Both the position numbers and the translations under genes were made by a program. DNA of 64,000 nt. Origin: Vibrio plantisponsor. GTDB taxonomy: Bacteria > Pseudomonadota > Gammaproteobacteria > Enterobacterales > Vibrionaceae. The notes under the pieces were generated by a model. It saw only the letters and a list, made by a program, of their open reading frames with translations, did no database searches and was not told where the DNA came from. The stretch covers positions 1 to 64,000 of the forward strand of contig NZ_JABEQC010000001.1 in the NCBI RefSeq assembly GCF_013041605.1. The letters are read 5' to 3'. Of this stretch, positions 53,505 to 63,032 are shown piece by piece. Numbering within the stretch: position 1 is the stretch's first letter; the number at the start of each line of letters is the position of its first letter.

Positions 53505-54830
53505 ATGAATCCTCCATCATTATCTAATCAGCTATTTCAAATGACTTGGCCGATGCTTTTTGGCGTCCTGTCACTAATGAGCTTTCAGTTAGTCGATAGT
53601 GCATTTATCGGTCAACTTGGTGTTTTGCCGCTTGCTACGCAAGGTTTCACTATGCCATTGCAAATGGTGATTATAGGCGTTCAGGTCGGCCTGGGCATTG
53701 CTACAACGGCTGTAATCTCCAAGGCTTTAGGGGCTGAAAAGACGCGATACGCCAAACAGCTAGGCGGTTTAGTGTTGGCAATGGGTAGCGGCTGCGTCGC
53801 TATCTTCGGCTTGATCATTTACTTACTTCGATACCCTATCCTTTCATTGCTTGATGCTCCTGAAAGCATCTATTCAATTATTGATGTCTATTGGATTTGG
53901 TGGGCCATCAGCGCGTGGACAGGCGCAGTTCTGTATTTTCTTTACAGTGTCTGTCGTGCCAACGGAAATACTATGCTGCCGGGCACTATGATGATGGTGA
54001 CCAGCGTATTAAACCTTGTGTTGGACCCACTGTTTATCTTTGTGTTCGATCTCGGTATCAATGGTGCTGCGATCGCAACCATTCTGGCGTTTGGCATCGG
54101 TGTGGCCGTTGTTTTACCAAAAGTTTATAACAAGCACTGGATGAGCTACGCATGGCATGACTTGGATATTGTCGCCAGCGTTAAATCTATCGGGCATATC
54201 ATGGGGCCAGCGATGCTGAGCCAACTGTTACCACCGCTTTCCTCAATGCTGGCAACTAAACTACTAGCAAGTTTTGGCGCGACAGCGGTTGCAGCGTGGG
54301 CACTGGGTTCACGTTTTGAGTTTTTTGCTATCGTTGCGGTGTTGGCGTTGACTATGTCTATGCCACCGATGATCGGCAGAATGTTGGGCGCAGGAAAGCT
54401 CGCGGATATAAGAAAGCTGGTGAATATCGCCATTCGTTTTATTTTGATTTCCCAACTTGCTATTGCGCTGATTACTATCGTGCTATCCACTCCTCTGGCA
54501 TCACTGATGACCAGCGAAGCGAGTGTCGAGACTATCTTGAACTGGCACTTGATGATTGTACCGTTAAGCTTAGGTTCGCTAGGGGTTTGTATGCTCATGG
54601 TGTCAGTATCTAACGCTCTGGGTAAGTCTTACATCGCTTTAACGATTTCAGCATTAAGGCTATTTATCTTCTTCCTTCCTTGTCTATGGATAGGTTCTGA
54701 GTTCGGCGGATTACAAGGTCTGTTTATCGGTGCCTTTATCGGTAACTTATTGGCTGGCAGCACCGCTTGGTGGGTATATCAAAGAACTCTGAAGCAAATA
54801 GAACAGAGCTATACGCTTCAAACTTCCTGA
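53505..54830 (+). CDS. MATE-family efflux pump
   Basis: The 441-residue inner-membrane protein has twelve hydrophobic segments in two MatE halves, with QMTWPMLFGVLSLMSFQLVDSAFIGQLG in the first and SIGHIMGPAMLSQLLPPLSSMLATKLLASFG in the second. MATE carriers export cationic drugs using Na+ or H+. The substrate is unknown. Confidence 0.9.
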   Translation: MNPPSLSNQLFQMTWPMLFGVLSLMSFQLVDSAFIGQLGVLPLATQGFTMPLQMVIIGVQVGLGIATTAVISKALGAEKTRYAKQLGGLVLAMGSGCVAIFGLIIYLLRYPILSLLDAPESIYSIIDVYWIWWAISAWTGAVLYFLYSVCRANGNTMLPGTMMMVTSVLNLVLDPLFIFVFDLGINGAAIATILAFGIGVAVVLPKVYNKHWMSYAWHDLDIVASVKSIGHIMGPAMLSQLLPPLSSMLATKLLASFGATAVAAWALGSRFEFFAIVAVLALTMSMPPMIGRMLGAGKLADIRKLVNIAIRFILISQLAIALITIVLSTPLASLMTSEASVETILNWHLMIVPLSLGSLGVCMLMVSVSNALGKSYIALTISALRLFIFFLPCLWIGSEFGGLQGLFIGAFIGNLLAGSTAWWVYQRTLKQIEQSYTLQTS

Positions 54831-54834
54831 TCAA

Positions 54835-54861
54835 AAAAGGCTCTCAAATGAGAGCCTTTTC
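54835..54861. terminator. Bidirectional terminator between the MATE gene and aroG
   Basis: The 11-bp stem AAAAGGCTCTC/GAGAGCCTTTT with a four-base loop lies between the converging genes. Confidence 0.8.
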
Positions 54862-54896
54862 TTCGTCTATGCATTTATGAACTAAGCATTTATGCA

Positions 54897-55949
54897 TTAG
54901 CCTTTGCGACGTTTTTCTACCGCATCAGCAAGTTGACGCAATACAGTTTCAGTATCATTCCAACCAATACATGCATCTGTAATCGACTGGCCGTAAGTCG
55001 GCGCTTGACCATCAACTAAGTCTTGGCGACCTTCAACAAGATGTGACTCAATCATCACGCCGAAAATTGCGTGTTCGCCACCAGCGATTTGTGCACTCAC
55101 ATCTTCGCCTACAACCATTTGACGTTGGTATTGTTTAGAACTGTTTGCGTGGCTGAAGTCAATCATCACTTTTTGACGCAGACCAGACGCTTCCAGTTGG
55201 TTCTTGATGTCACTAACATGTTCAGCACTGTAGTTTGGCTCTTTACCACCGCGAAGAATGATGTGGCAATCAGGGTTACCTGCGGTTTCAACAATCGCTG
55301 AATGACCAAATTTAGTTACTGATAGGAAGTGGTGTGATGACTCAGCTGAGCGAATCGCATCAGAAGCAATTTTGATGTTGCCATCAGTGCCGTTTTTAAA
55401 ACCAACCGGACATGAAATACCAGAAGCCAGTTCACGGTGTACTTGTGATTCAGTCGTACGAGCACCGATAGCGCCCCAGCTAATTAAATCAGCCACGTAT
55501 TGCGGAGTGATCATATCTAAGAATTCACTCGCAGTCGGCATACCCATGTCGGTCAGATCAAGCAATAGCTTGCGACCCATGCGTAAACCGTCATTAATCT
55601 TGTAAGTATCGTTAAGGTATGGGTCGTTGATCAGACCTTTCCAACCCACGGTTGTACGCGGTTTTTCAAAGTAAACACGCATCACAACTTCAAGTTGACC
55701 ACTTAACTCATCACGCAGTTTCTTCAAACGCTTACCGTACTCGATCGCCGCTTCTGTATCGTGGATAGAACATGGGCCAACAATAACGAGTAGTCTGTCA
55801 TCTTCGTCATTCAAAATGTTGTGGATTGCTTGGCGCGCTTGAAACGTTGTTGAAGAAGCAACATCAGTCGCTGGAAATTTTTCTAATACTGCAACTGGGG
55901 GTAATAATTCTTTAATTCGTTTAATATTTACATCGTCGGTTTGATACAT
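54897..55949 (-). CDS. aroG: DAHP synthase, AroG type
   Basis: The 350-residue class I 3-deoxy-7-phosphoheptulonate synthase joins phosphoenolpyruvate and erythrose-4-phosphate as the first step of aromatic amino-acid synthesis. Near-identical blocks to E. coli AroG include VGPCSIHD, RVYFEKPRTTVGWKGLINDP, GAIGARTTESQVHRELASG and MIDFSHANSSKQ. This isoform type is phenylalanine-sensitive. GGAAGAAGTAAGC precedes the ATG. Confidence 0.95.
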   Translation of the reverse strand: MYQTDDVNIKRIKELLPPVAVLEKFPATDVASSTTFQARQAIHNILNDEDDRLLVIVGPCSIHDTEAAIEYGKRLKKLRDELSGQLEVVMRVYFEKPRTTVGWKGLINDPYLNDTYKINDGLRMGRKLLLDLTDMGMPTASEFLDMITPQYVADLISWGAIGARTTESQVHRELASGISCPVGFKNGTDGNIKIASDAIRSAESSHHFLSVTKFGHSAIVETAGNPDCHIILRGGKEPNYSAEHVSDIKNQLEASGLRQKVMIDFSHANSSKQYQRQMVVGEDVSAQIAGGEHAIFGVMIESHLVEGRQDLVDGQAPTYGQSITDACIGWNDTETVLRQLADAVEKRRKG

Positions 55950-56126
55950 CGCTTACTTCTTCCTATTTTGCTTTGCTGCTGGTGCTATTGAACGGTGAAT
56001 AGCAAATCCTTTGGCAGTCTCGTTTCCTCAGTCCGTAACTTAATCTACCTAGGCAGATGAGTGCAACCATTATTTTAAATAAAATGCAATATGCAGAAAA
56101 TATTTACAAAATAGAAACGGTGTAAC

Positions 56127-56738
56127 TTATTTTTTACACCCGTAATGACTGATGAAAAATAACGTGGTTTGTTGTGCCAAATAGCGCTTTTCTTGGTCTG
56201 ACAAACTGGATTTAATCCCCATAACCTGCGGCCAGAAGCAACCACCTTTAACTAGGCTGTGCAACTGACCATTAGCGAGTTCAACATCCTGAATATCAAG
56301 GCTTTTTAACGAATTCTGATGTTTAAGCCAACTGAGGATCTGACCCTCTTTTTTTGCCATCAGTTCAGATTGTTCAATCAACTCATCAGGGCGATATAGA
56401 TAGTAGCCGAGCACCACTCGCGCTAGGTCGATATACTCATTTGACGACAGAATTTCTATTTCGCTGTAAAGCAGTTGTTCTAACTGCTCTTCCATTGGCA
56501 GTGACATTAGCTGATCAGAATCGACAAGGTTAGCCGTTGCACTCCACAACTCTGCCAGCAAGGTCATGATCAGCACTTCTTTTGACGAAAAGTGGTTATA
56601 CACGGTGCGCTTGGAAACCTGCGCTAACGCCGCAATCTTATCCATACTGGTGCTTTGTGCCCCGAACTCTCGGAAAGCTTCCTTTGCCGCCAACAATATC
56701 GCTTCACGTTTTAGTTCACTTCGAGTTTTCTTCATCAC
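56127..56738 (-). CDS. TetR-family regulator
   Basis: The 203-residue repressor has the TetR helix-turn-helix at residues about 8-55 (REAILLAAKEAFREFGAQSTSMDKIAALAQVSKRTVYNHFSSKE) and a C-terminal ligand domain. It is divergent from the metallo-hydrolase gene across a gap with an inverted repeat, so it probably represses both. The ligand is unknown. Confidence 0.9.
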   Translation of the reverse strand: MMKKTRSELKREAILLAAKEAFREFGAQSTSMDKIAALAQVSKRTVYNHFSSKEVLIMTLLAELWSATANLVDSDQLMSLPMEEQLEQLLYSEIEILSSNEYIDLARVVLGYYLYRPDELIEQSELMAKKEGQILSWLKHQNSLKSLDIQDVELANGQLHSLVKGGCFWPQVMGIKSSLSDQEKRYLAQQTTLFFISHYGCKK

Positions 56739-56812
56739 TGTGTTCTGCGTATGTCTTAAAAATATTCTGACACCAATATTACACTACTCAGTTTACTTTT
56801 CATCAAAAATAC

Positions 56813-56835
56813 GTAAACTACACCGTATAGTTTAC
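56813..56835. promoter_or_regulatory. TetR operator candidate
   Basis: GTAAACTA and TAGTTTAC form a perfect 8-bp inverted repeat with a seven-base spacer, in the gap between the divergent TetR and hydrolase genes. A further half-site AGTTTAC lies at 56790-56796. Confidence 0.7.
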
Positions 56836-56934
56836 TTTAAAAGTTCTAAGAAACGTCACAAACGTTTCATATCTCTATTCGATCATAGAGCTCAGAAGTA
56901 AGGAAACTTTTCACTTGGCTACAGGAGAAAGACA

Positions 56935-57996
56935 ATGAATACAGTTGAAAACAATCAAGTCTCAGATACAGCAGCACTTGATGGCAAATTTGCTAACCAC
57001 GAAGTGGATAACAAAAACAGCATTCGCGATTTCTTAGCTATCTCTTGGGCTTATCTGACTGAGAAACATGAGGATACAGTGCCAAAAAAGCCGATTCCGG
57101 TGCAAAGTATCACTAACGAACAGCTAGAAGTTGAAAACGATGATGTGGTCTATCGACTTGGTCATTCTTCGATTTTGATGAAACTCGATGGTCAGTGGAT
57201 CCTTACCGACCCAGTCTTCAGTGACCGCGCTTCACCAGTGCAATGGGCTGGACCAAAACGTTTCCACCAGCCACCCATCTCCATTCAGGATCTGCCAACC
57301 ATTGATGTGGTGTTGATCAGCCATGACCATTACGATCACTTAGACAAAGCCGCAGTAAAAAGCTTGGTGAAGAAAGTTGACCACTTTCTTGTTCCCTCAA
57401 AAGTAGGCGCTTTATTGCAGAAATGGGGCGTACCTGCCAGCAAGATTCAGGAGTTTCTTTGGTGGGACAGTGCGAACCGAGGTTCTGTTGAATTTGCTTT
57501 CACACCTACTCAACACTTCTCTGGCCGAGGCTTGACGGATCGTAATCAAACCCTATGGGGAAGCTGGGTGATTCGCAGCAGCAAAAAGTCGATATTCTTT
57601 AGTGGAGATTCCGGCTATTTCAGCGGATTTAAAGAGATTGGCAATAAATACGGCCCTTTCGATTTAACCATGATTGAGACTGGCGCTTACAACAAACTTT
57701 GGTCTGAAGTGCATATGTTTCCTCGCCAGAGCTTACAGGCGCACATCGATCTGAAAGGCAAAATGATGATGCCGATTCACAACAGTACTTTTGATTTGTC
57801 TATGCATCGTTGGTATGAACCACTTGAGAAAGCATCGAATCTCGCAAGATCTTTAGGCGTTACGCTGGTCACTCCTGTTATTGGTCAACGCATGTCGTTA
57901 AACGAATCATTTCAATCGGTGAGATGGTGGGAACAACTTGAAGTGGAAATGGAAGCAGAGCCATCAGTGCAAAACTGTTTTAACTCTGCCTCATAA
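56935..57996 (+). CDS. Metallo-beta-lactamase-fold hydrolase (NAPE-PLD-like)
   Basis: The 353-residue protein has the binuclear metal motif LISHDHYDHLD (HxHxDH), then FTPTQHFSGRG and FFSGDSGYF for further ligands. The overall pattern (GHSSILMKLDGQWILTDPVFSDRASPVQWAGPKRFH) matches the NAPE-PLD/UlaG-like family, which includes phospholipid-cleaving enzymes. There is no signal peptide. The substrate is unknown; the divergent TetR gene suggests induction. Confidence 0.88.
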   Translation: MNTVENNQVSDTAALDGKFANHEVDNKNSIRDFLAISWAYLTEKHEDTVPKKPIPVQSITNEQLEVENDDVVYRLGHSSILMKLDGQWILTDPVFSDRASPVQWAGPKRFHQPPISIQDLPTIDVVLISHDHYDHLDKAAVKSLVKKVDHFLVPSKVGALLQKWGVPASKIQEFLWWDSANRGSVEFAFTPTQHFSGRGLTDRNQTLWGSWVIRSSKKSIFFSGDSGYFSGFKEIGNKYGPFDLTMIETGAYNKLWSEVHMFPRQSLQAHIDLKGKMMMPIHNSTFDLSMHRWYEPLEKASNLARSLGVTLVTPVIGQRMSLNESFQSVRWWEQLEVEMEAEPSVQNCFNSAS

Positions 57997-58013
57997 ATTT
58001 TTCATATCACCAC

Positions 58014-58916
58014 TTACACGAAGTAGTGATCGAGCAGCAGCGCAATAAACAACATCATCAAATAATAGATAGAGTATTTGAACGTGGTGATGGCTGACTG
58101 CTCATCTGAGCGATATTTCAGTACCCATGCTGAATAAATAAAACCTAAGCTCAAAATAGTGGATGCAACAAAATAAAGCACCCCACTCATTCCCACCAAT
58201 ACTGGCAATACACAGACAATCGCCAATAATACCGTATAGAGCAGAATCGACGTTTTAGTGTAATCCACGCCGTGCGTCACTGGCAGCATTGGGATATCCG
58301 CTTTGGCATAATCTTCTTTGCGATGAATCGCCAAAGCCCAGAAATGAGGTGGCGTCCAGATAAAGATGATCATCACCAATAACCAAGCATGGCCATGCAG
58401 TTCATTGGTTATTGCTGTCCAGCCTAATAGTGGCGGCATTGCACCAGCCAAACCAGCAATCACAATATTCTGCGGTGTTGCACGTTTAAGGTAAACGGTA
58501 TAAACCAGCGCATACCCCAACAAACTGGCAAATGTCAGCCAAGCAGTCAGTGCATTTACCCCAGCATAGAGCACGACAAATCCCGCGATTCCAATCGCCG
58601 TAGCAAATGCAAAAACTTTATAAGCCTGAATATCTCCAGAAGGTAGCGGACGACGATACGTTCTCGCCATAATCGCATCGATTCTTCGGTCAATCAGATG
58701 ATTGAACGCTGCCGCAGAGCCTGCCATCAAAGCAATGCCACTCAACCCCAACACCACCGCTTGCAAAGGAAGCGCAGCTGGTTGGGCTAAACACATTCCG
58801 ACCAGAGCGGTAAGCAGCATTAATGCGACCACCTTAGGTTTGGTCAGAGTCCAATAGATTCTCCAACGCGAAGGAGATACGGCGATACCAGATGCGACAG
58901 TGACCGACTTATTCAT
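58014..58916 (-). CDS. ctaB: Protoheme IX farnesyltransferase (heme O synthase)
   Basis: The 300-residue UbiA-family membrane enzyme transfers farnesyl to heme B, making heme O. The signature is [27 protein letters not shown], with a second Asp-rich [17 protein letters not shown] start at ATG 58916 ([10 protein letters not shown]) after AAGGAGTG. It overlaps ctaA by eight bases, so heme O passes to heme A synthase. Confidence 0.93.
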   Translation of the reverse strand: MNKSVTVASGIAVSPSRWRIYWTLTKPKVVALMLLTALVGMCLAQPAALPLQAVVLGLSGIALMAGSAAAFNHLIDRRIDAIMARTYRRPLPSGDIQAYKVFAFATAIGIAGFVVLYAGVNALTAWLTFASLLGYALVYTVYLKRATPQNIVIAGLAGAMPPLLGWTAITNELHGHAWLLVMIIFIWTPPHFWALAIHRKEDYAKADIPMLPVTHGVDYTKTSILLYTVLLAIVCVLPVLVGMSGVLYFVASTILSLGFIYSAWVLKYRSDEQSAITTFKYSIYYLMMLFIALLLDHYFV

Positions 58917-59988
58917 GGGAAACACTCCTTGTTGTAACTTTAGAATTGGCTTTAGCGTCAATGATTGCTTGGCTCACAGGCTGAGAAGACCACAATCTAT
59001 AGTTGCATTTGAGTACTGCAACCATGAGCAGCGCTGCGCCCAAATTGTGCATAACTGCAATCGTTAAAGGCAGATTGAAAACCACATTGCTGATGCCGAG
59101 AACAACCTGAACCAAAAGCGCGCCTAACAACATTTTCGACAAAGAAAGCAGGCCAACTTTCCATAAACGAAACGCTAACGCTGACACGACTAAGATGGTC
59201 AAGATAGCGCCAAACCGATGTGATACATGGATAGTCAGCCTCGGACCGTACTCCAGTACGCCAAACTCATAGCTGTCATGTCCGTGATGAATCAAAGTAA
59301 AGGCTGTTTTGAAATCCAGATAAGAGAGCCAGTTACCTTCACATATTGGTATACTGCTGCACATTAACGCCGCGTAATTAGAGGATGTCCAGCCACCAAG
59401 CATGATCTGCCCGACCACCACCGCCATAGTAAGTACCGCCCCGAGCTTAAGGTTCGAAGAGAAAGGCAGTGCTGATGAACTTATAAGATCTCTGTTTTCA
59501 GGCGCTGACGTCCGTTGTAACTGCCACAACAGTAACCACAAACTGGCGAGCAAAGTGAATCCCCCCAGTAAGTGCCCCATCACCACTATCGGCAGCAGCA
59601 TCATGGTTACCGTCCACATACCAAGTAAGGCCTGAAAAATCACAACTGCAGCAATCATCAGAGGCAGGGTGATCGCCACAGGTCGAGTTTTAATACAGAG
59701 AAAAGTGATTAAAAACACCACCAGCCCAAGAGTGCCGGCAAAATAACGATGAATCATTTCCGGCCAAGCTTTATGCGGCTCCACATCGAGATGAGGGTAT
59801 AACAGCTCTGCTTTTTCCAGCGCTTGGGAAGATTGCGGAACCGTGAAGTGACCGTAACAACCCGGCCAGTCAGGACAGCCCAACCCTGCATCGGATAAAC
59901 GAGTATAAGCACCCAATGCAATTACGGTCAGCGTTAACAACAGTGCAAACTTCACTAATCGAATTAACCCTGTATTGGAATTGGTCAT
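58909..59988 (-). CDS. ctaA: Heme A synthase (CtaA/COX15)
   Basis: The 359-residue polytopic enzyme oxidises heme O to heme A for the aa3 oxidase. Conserved features are [39 protein letters not shown] heme ligand histidines and the HRFGAILT helix. I start at ATG 59988; GTG 60000 overlaps the preceding stop. Confidence 0.92.
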   Translation of the reverse strand: MTNSNTGLIRLVKFALLLTLTVIALGAYTRLSDAGLGCPDWPGCYGHFTVPQSSQALEKAELLYPHLDVEPHKAWPEMIHRYFAGTLGLVVFLITFLCIKTRPVAITLPLMIAAVVIFQALLGMWTVTMMLLPIVVMGHLLGGFTLLASLWLLLWQLQRTSAPENRDLISSSALPFSSNLKLGAVLTMAVVVGQIMLGGWTSSNYAALMCSSIPICEGNWLSYLDFKTAFTLIHHGHDSYEFGVLEYGPRLTIHVSHRFGAILTILVVSALAFRLWKVGLLSLSKMLLGALLVQVVLGISNVVFNLPLTIAVMHNLGAALLMVAVLKCNYRLWSSQPVSQAIIDAKANSKVTTRSVSHE

Positions 59989-59996
59989 CGTCCACC

Positions 59997-60539
59997 TCAC
60001 CCAACGCGAGAAAGTTTGAGCAACTTACGTAAATCCGCCAGCACACTTTTACTTTGCATCACCAGCTGCGAAGGGTCTGTTTTGGGGTAATGCATAACCA
60101 GTTGACCAAGCGGATCGACAATCACAATTTCAGAGCTCTCAATAGCCGCTATAAAAGCTTGATTGACCGCCAACTTCTCAACGGAGATGTGCTCAACACT
60201 CTGGATGTCACTTTCAGGTTCAATCAGTAATACCGGTTCTACTCTGCCCTGCTCTTTGCCCAATGCAGTATGGCTTTGCATCAGCATATAGATGTGCTGT
60301 TGGCACTGCTCATCGCACTGTTTGGGAACCACATACCCTACGCGCCAAAGCTTGTCCTGTGTCGAAGTTCCTAACCCTAATGAACTCAAGGTGATTCTTG
60401 GTTCAATCAAAACCCCCTTGTTGGTTACTCCTGACTGATACCAATGGTTAGTTAAGACCGTCTTTGCCACTACGGCAGGAAGCGCAAAGAAAAGCACAAT
60501 CGCTAGCAACATCAAACGTCCTTTGGTCTTTGAATTCAT
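59997..60539 (-). CDS. Membrane-anchored thioredoxin-like protein of the oxidase cluster
   Basis: The 180-residue protein has one N-terminal membrane anchor (about 10-27) and a periplasmic part with a C-x3-C pair (KQCDEQCQ), the copper/thiol spacing of Sco proteins, and a strand VIVDPLGQLVMHYP resembling the Sco/thioredoxin C-terminal part. The Sco histidine is not obvious. A copper-insertion or assembly role for the oxidase is inferred. It overlaps surf1 by four bases. Confidence 0.65.
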   Translation of the reverse strand: MNSKTKGRLMLLAIVLFFALPAVVAKTVLTNHWYQSGVTNKGVLIEPRITLSSLGLGTSTQDKLWRVGYVVPKQCDEQCQQHIYMLMQSHTALGKEQGRVEPVLLIEPESDIQSVEHISVEKLAVNQAFIAAIESSEIVIVDPLGQLVMHYPKTDPSQLVMQSKSVLADLRKLLKLSRVG

Positions 60540-61243
60540 CCTAGCCTCCTTGCTTTAAAAGCTCTGACACAGATAAGCAAAACAATAATTAACAACACGG
60601 CTGCCATAGCGAACCACTGCACGGCATAGCCAAAATGTTTTTCAGCACTGAGAGGAAAAGGAACCCATGGCTGCGCATATGGCCAGTTCTTTTCCTGTGG
60701 TTGAAACAGAGCTGGCAAAATGGGTTCTCCCAACCACTGAGAAAGCTGCTCAATGTTTAGGTTCTGAATGCGGTGCGGCGTCTGGCTTTCAATATTCAAA
60801 TCCGAACTCAGTGGATTATTGGATTTTTGGTACAGACGCCCAACTAACTCTTGAGGCTCTATAAGCCAGTTAACCTCCGGCAAGATGCGTCTATCGTTGG
60901 TTGCTGCAACAAAGCCCCTTTCGATCAACATCCAGTGCCCGTTTCGCTCTTTTGCCAGTTGGTAAGCCAGATAACCTACTTTTCCTTGATAGGTTTGGTT
61001 GTCGAGCAGAAACGTCATGTTGCTGACTGGCGAGAAAGAAACTCTTACCTGCAAGCCCGTCAAATCTGAGACTGGATACCTTTCTAAAGCCATGCCTAAA
61101 GAGATCGGTTCCATCTGCTGACGAAGTAACAGCTCCTGCTCAAGCGCCTGTTTTTCTTCGCCACGCGACAATTGCCAGAAACCCAATTTGACCAATAACA
61201 GAAACACAACCACAGTTAAAACAGCACCTAAGATTACTTTCAT
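60536..61243 (-). CDS. SURF1-family oxidase assembly protein
   Basis: SURF1 helps insert heme A into oxidase subunit I. From ATG 61243 (MKVILGAVLTVVVF) it has 235 residues with a transmembrane helix at each end (about 3-19 and 205-225) and the motif FWQLSRGEEKQALEQEL, VRVSFSP-like strand and MLIERGFVAA. Alternative starts at 61276 and 61333 would run into the divergent DUF2909 gene. Confidence 0.88.
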   Translation of the reverse strand: MKVILGAVLTVVVFLLLVKLGFWQLSRGEEKQALEQELLLRQQMEPISLGMALERYPVSDLTGLQVRVSFSPVSNMTFLLDNQTYQGKVGYLAYQLAKERNGHWMLIERGFVAATNDRRILPEVNWLIEPQELVGRLYQKSNNPLSSDLNIESQTPHRIQNLNIEQLSQWLGEPILPALFQPQEKNWPYAQPWVPFPLSAEKHFGYAVQWFAMAAVLLIIVLLICVRAFKARRLG

Positions 61244-61274
61244 AGACAACACTCGACTCTTTAGAGGATCAGAC

Positions 61275-61499
61275 ATGCTGCCACTTGTTGTAAAAATCAT
61301 TTTGGTTCTGTTTCTGCTGTTCATCATATTCAACCTTGCTCGCGCCTTAATTCAGATGGTTAGAGAACCCAATGATGACGATGAGCGCCCGATGAGCTAT
61401 TACCTTGGGCGACGCCTTATATTTTCAGCTTTCGTCGTTATCTTGCTCATTTTTGCTCTCCTCAGCGGCTGGCTTCACCCCAACCACACACCTTACTAA
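61275..61499 (+). CDS. DUF2909 twin-transmembrane protein
   Basis: The 74-residue protein has two transmembrane segments (about 4-24 and 52-70) separated by REPNDDDERPMSYYLGRRL. It is the usual companion of cytochrome c oxidase clusters in gammaproteobacteria and runs against the rest of the cluster. I start at ATG 61275, after AGAGGATCAG. Its function is unknown. Confidence 0.85.
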   Translation: MLPLVVKIILVLFLLFIIFNLARALIQMVREPNDDDERPMSYYLGRRLIFSAFVVILLIFALLSGWLHPNHTPY

Positions 61500-61515
61500 A
61501 GCGTTAACACCGTGC

Positions 61516-62400
61516 TTATAAGACATAGACAAAGACAAACAGACACAACCACACCACGTCGACAAAGTGCCAATACCAGCTACCCGCCTGGAACGCGAAA
61601 TGATCTTTGGGCGTGAAGTGGTCTTTAGCGATACGCGCAAGCAGCACAATTAAAAACAGTGTGCCGAGACAAACGTGTAAGCCGTGAAAACCTGTGAGCA
61701 TAAAGAAGGTGTTGCCATACACGCCAGATTGCAGAGTCAGTCCCATTTCCTGATAAGCGTGAGCATATTCAACCCCTTGGAAATACAAGAAAAAGCCAGC
61801 AAGAACGATGGTGATTTCCAGCCATACAATCAGTGCCATGCGGTGATTTTTCTCTAAACTGATGTGTGCCATGTGCAAAGTAATCGAAGACATCAGCAGG
61901 ATAATGGTGTTTTTGAGTGGGATCCCCTGCCAAGGCATGGCTTGTACTGTCTCCCCTGCTGGCGTTGTAATCAGTGGCCATATCGCTTCAAAACCCGGCC
62001 ACAGCAATTCGTTGGTCATGGCATTGTTGCTAGCACCGCCTAACCAAGGGACAGCCACCATTCGCGCATAGAACAGAGCACCAAAAAATGCACCAAAGAA
62101 CATCACTTCCGAAAAGATAAACCAGCTCATTCCCTGACGAAATGAACGGGCTATTTGTTTGGAATACAACCCTGCTAATGATTCTCCAATTACGTTACTA
62201 AACCAGCCCGCCAACATGCTGAGCAGTACAATAAAACCGATAATCAAAATGGCTTTGCCAAAGACACTTCCCGCACCACCAGTGCCAACATGTTGCACTG
62301 TTAAACCTGCCCCCACAGCCACCAGAAACAGAGCTACAGCGCCGATAATCGGCCAACGGCTCTGAGCCGGAACATAGTAAGAATCGTGTTTAGTACTCAT
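61516..62400 (-). CDS. ctaE: Cytochrome c oxidase subunit III
   Basis: The 294-residue membrane subunit has seven transmembrane helices. Signatures are WFIFSEVMFFGAFFGALFYAR, LLMSSITLHMAHISLEKNHR, GFHGLHVCLGTLFL and GSWYWHFVDVVWLCLFVFVYV. It overlaps ctaG by four bases. Confidence 0.95.
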   Translation of the reverse strand: MSTKHDSYYVPAQSRWPIIGAVALFLVAVGAGLTVQHVGTGGAGSVFGKAILIIGFIVLLSMLAGWFSNVIGESLAGLYSKQIARSFRQGMSWFIFSEVMFFGAFFGALFYARMVAVPWLGGASNNAMTNELLWPGFEAIWPLITTPAGETVQAMPWQGIPLKNTIILLMSSITLHMAHISLEKNHRMALIVWLEITIVLAGFFLYFQGVEYAHAYQEMGLTLQSGVYGNTFFMLTGFHGLHVCLGTLFLIVLLARIAKDHFTPKDHFAFQAGSWYWHFVDVVWLCLFVFVYVL

Positions 62401-63008
62401 AGATTTGCTCCTTGCGTTGGTGCGCCGTTCACGTGAGCACTTTGGCTTGTTTTGACCAGTTGAGGCTCTGCTTTTTCCGTTATGTTGTACAAGGTATAGG
62501 AGAGCGTAAGGGTATGAATGGAATCGGGAATATCCGGTTCGATATAAAATATCAGCGGCATCTCAGCGTCTGCCTTGGCTGACAATGGCTGCTGATGAAA
62601 ACAGAAACACTCAATTTTATTGAAGTAACTTGCGCCTTGTCCCGGAGATACAGATGGAACCGCTTGGCCGACAAGTTCGTCACTGGAAAGGTTGTTAGCC
62701 AAAAACGCTGTTTGTATTACCTGCCCAGGGTGCACGTCCATGTGCGAAACTTTAGGTTCAAATTTCCAAGGCATGCCATTACTGACATGTGCCATAAACT
62801 GAACGCGAATCGTGCGCGATTCGTCTACCACCATGGTTGTCGGCTGAACTGCCGCCACTTCGTTGGTTTTCCCATTGATGCCTAGTGCCTTACACATCAC
62901 GTCATACAAAGGCACCAGGGCAAAACCAAACCCGAACATCAGCACAGTACCAATGGTCAGTTTTATCATCAGTTGTCGGTTCTTGCTTTTAAGTGATTCG
63001 TTGTCCAT
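62397..63008 (-). CDS. ctaG: Cox11/CtaG copper chaperone
   Basis: The 203-residue membrane-anchored protein delivers copper to the CuB centre. The copper motif KIECFCFHQQPL is present, along with FGFALVPLYDVMCKALG and MPLIFYIEP. An N-terminal helix anchors it. Confidence 0.95.
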   Translation of the reverse strand: MDNESLKSKNRQLMIKLTIGTVLMFGFGFALVPLYDVMCKALGINGKTNEVAAVQPTTMVVDESRTIRVQFMAHVSNGMPWKFEPKVSHMDVHPGQVIQTAFLANNLSSDELVGQAVPSVSPGQGASYFNKIECFCFHQQPLSAKADAEMPLIFYIEPDIPDSIHTLTLSYTLYNITEKAEPQLVKTSQSAHVNGAPTQGANL

Positions 63009-63032
63009 TTTTCACGCTCCTAATCCACCCAA

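Noticed and set aside
55950..56126. TyrR box upstream of aroG
   Set aside because: Only a half-match (TGTAAA) was seen, with no proper second half.
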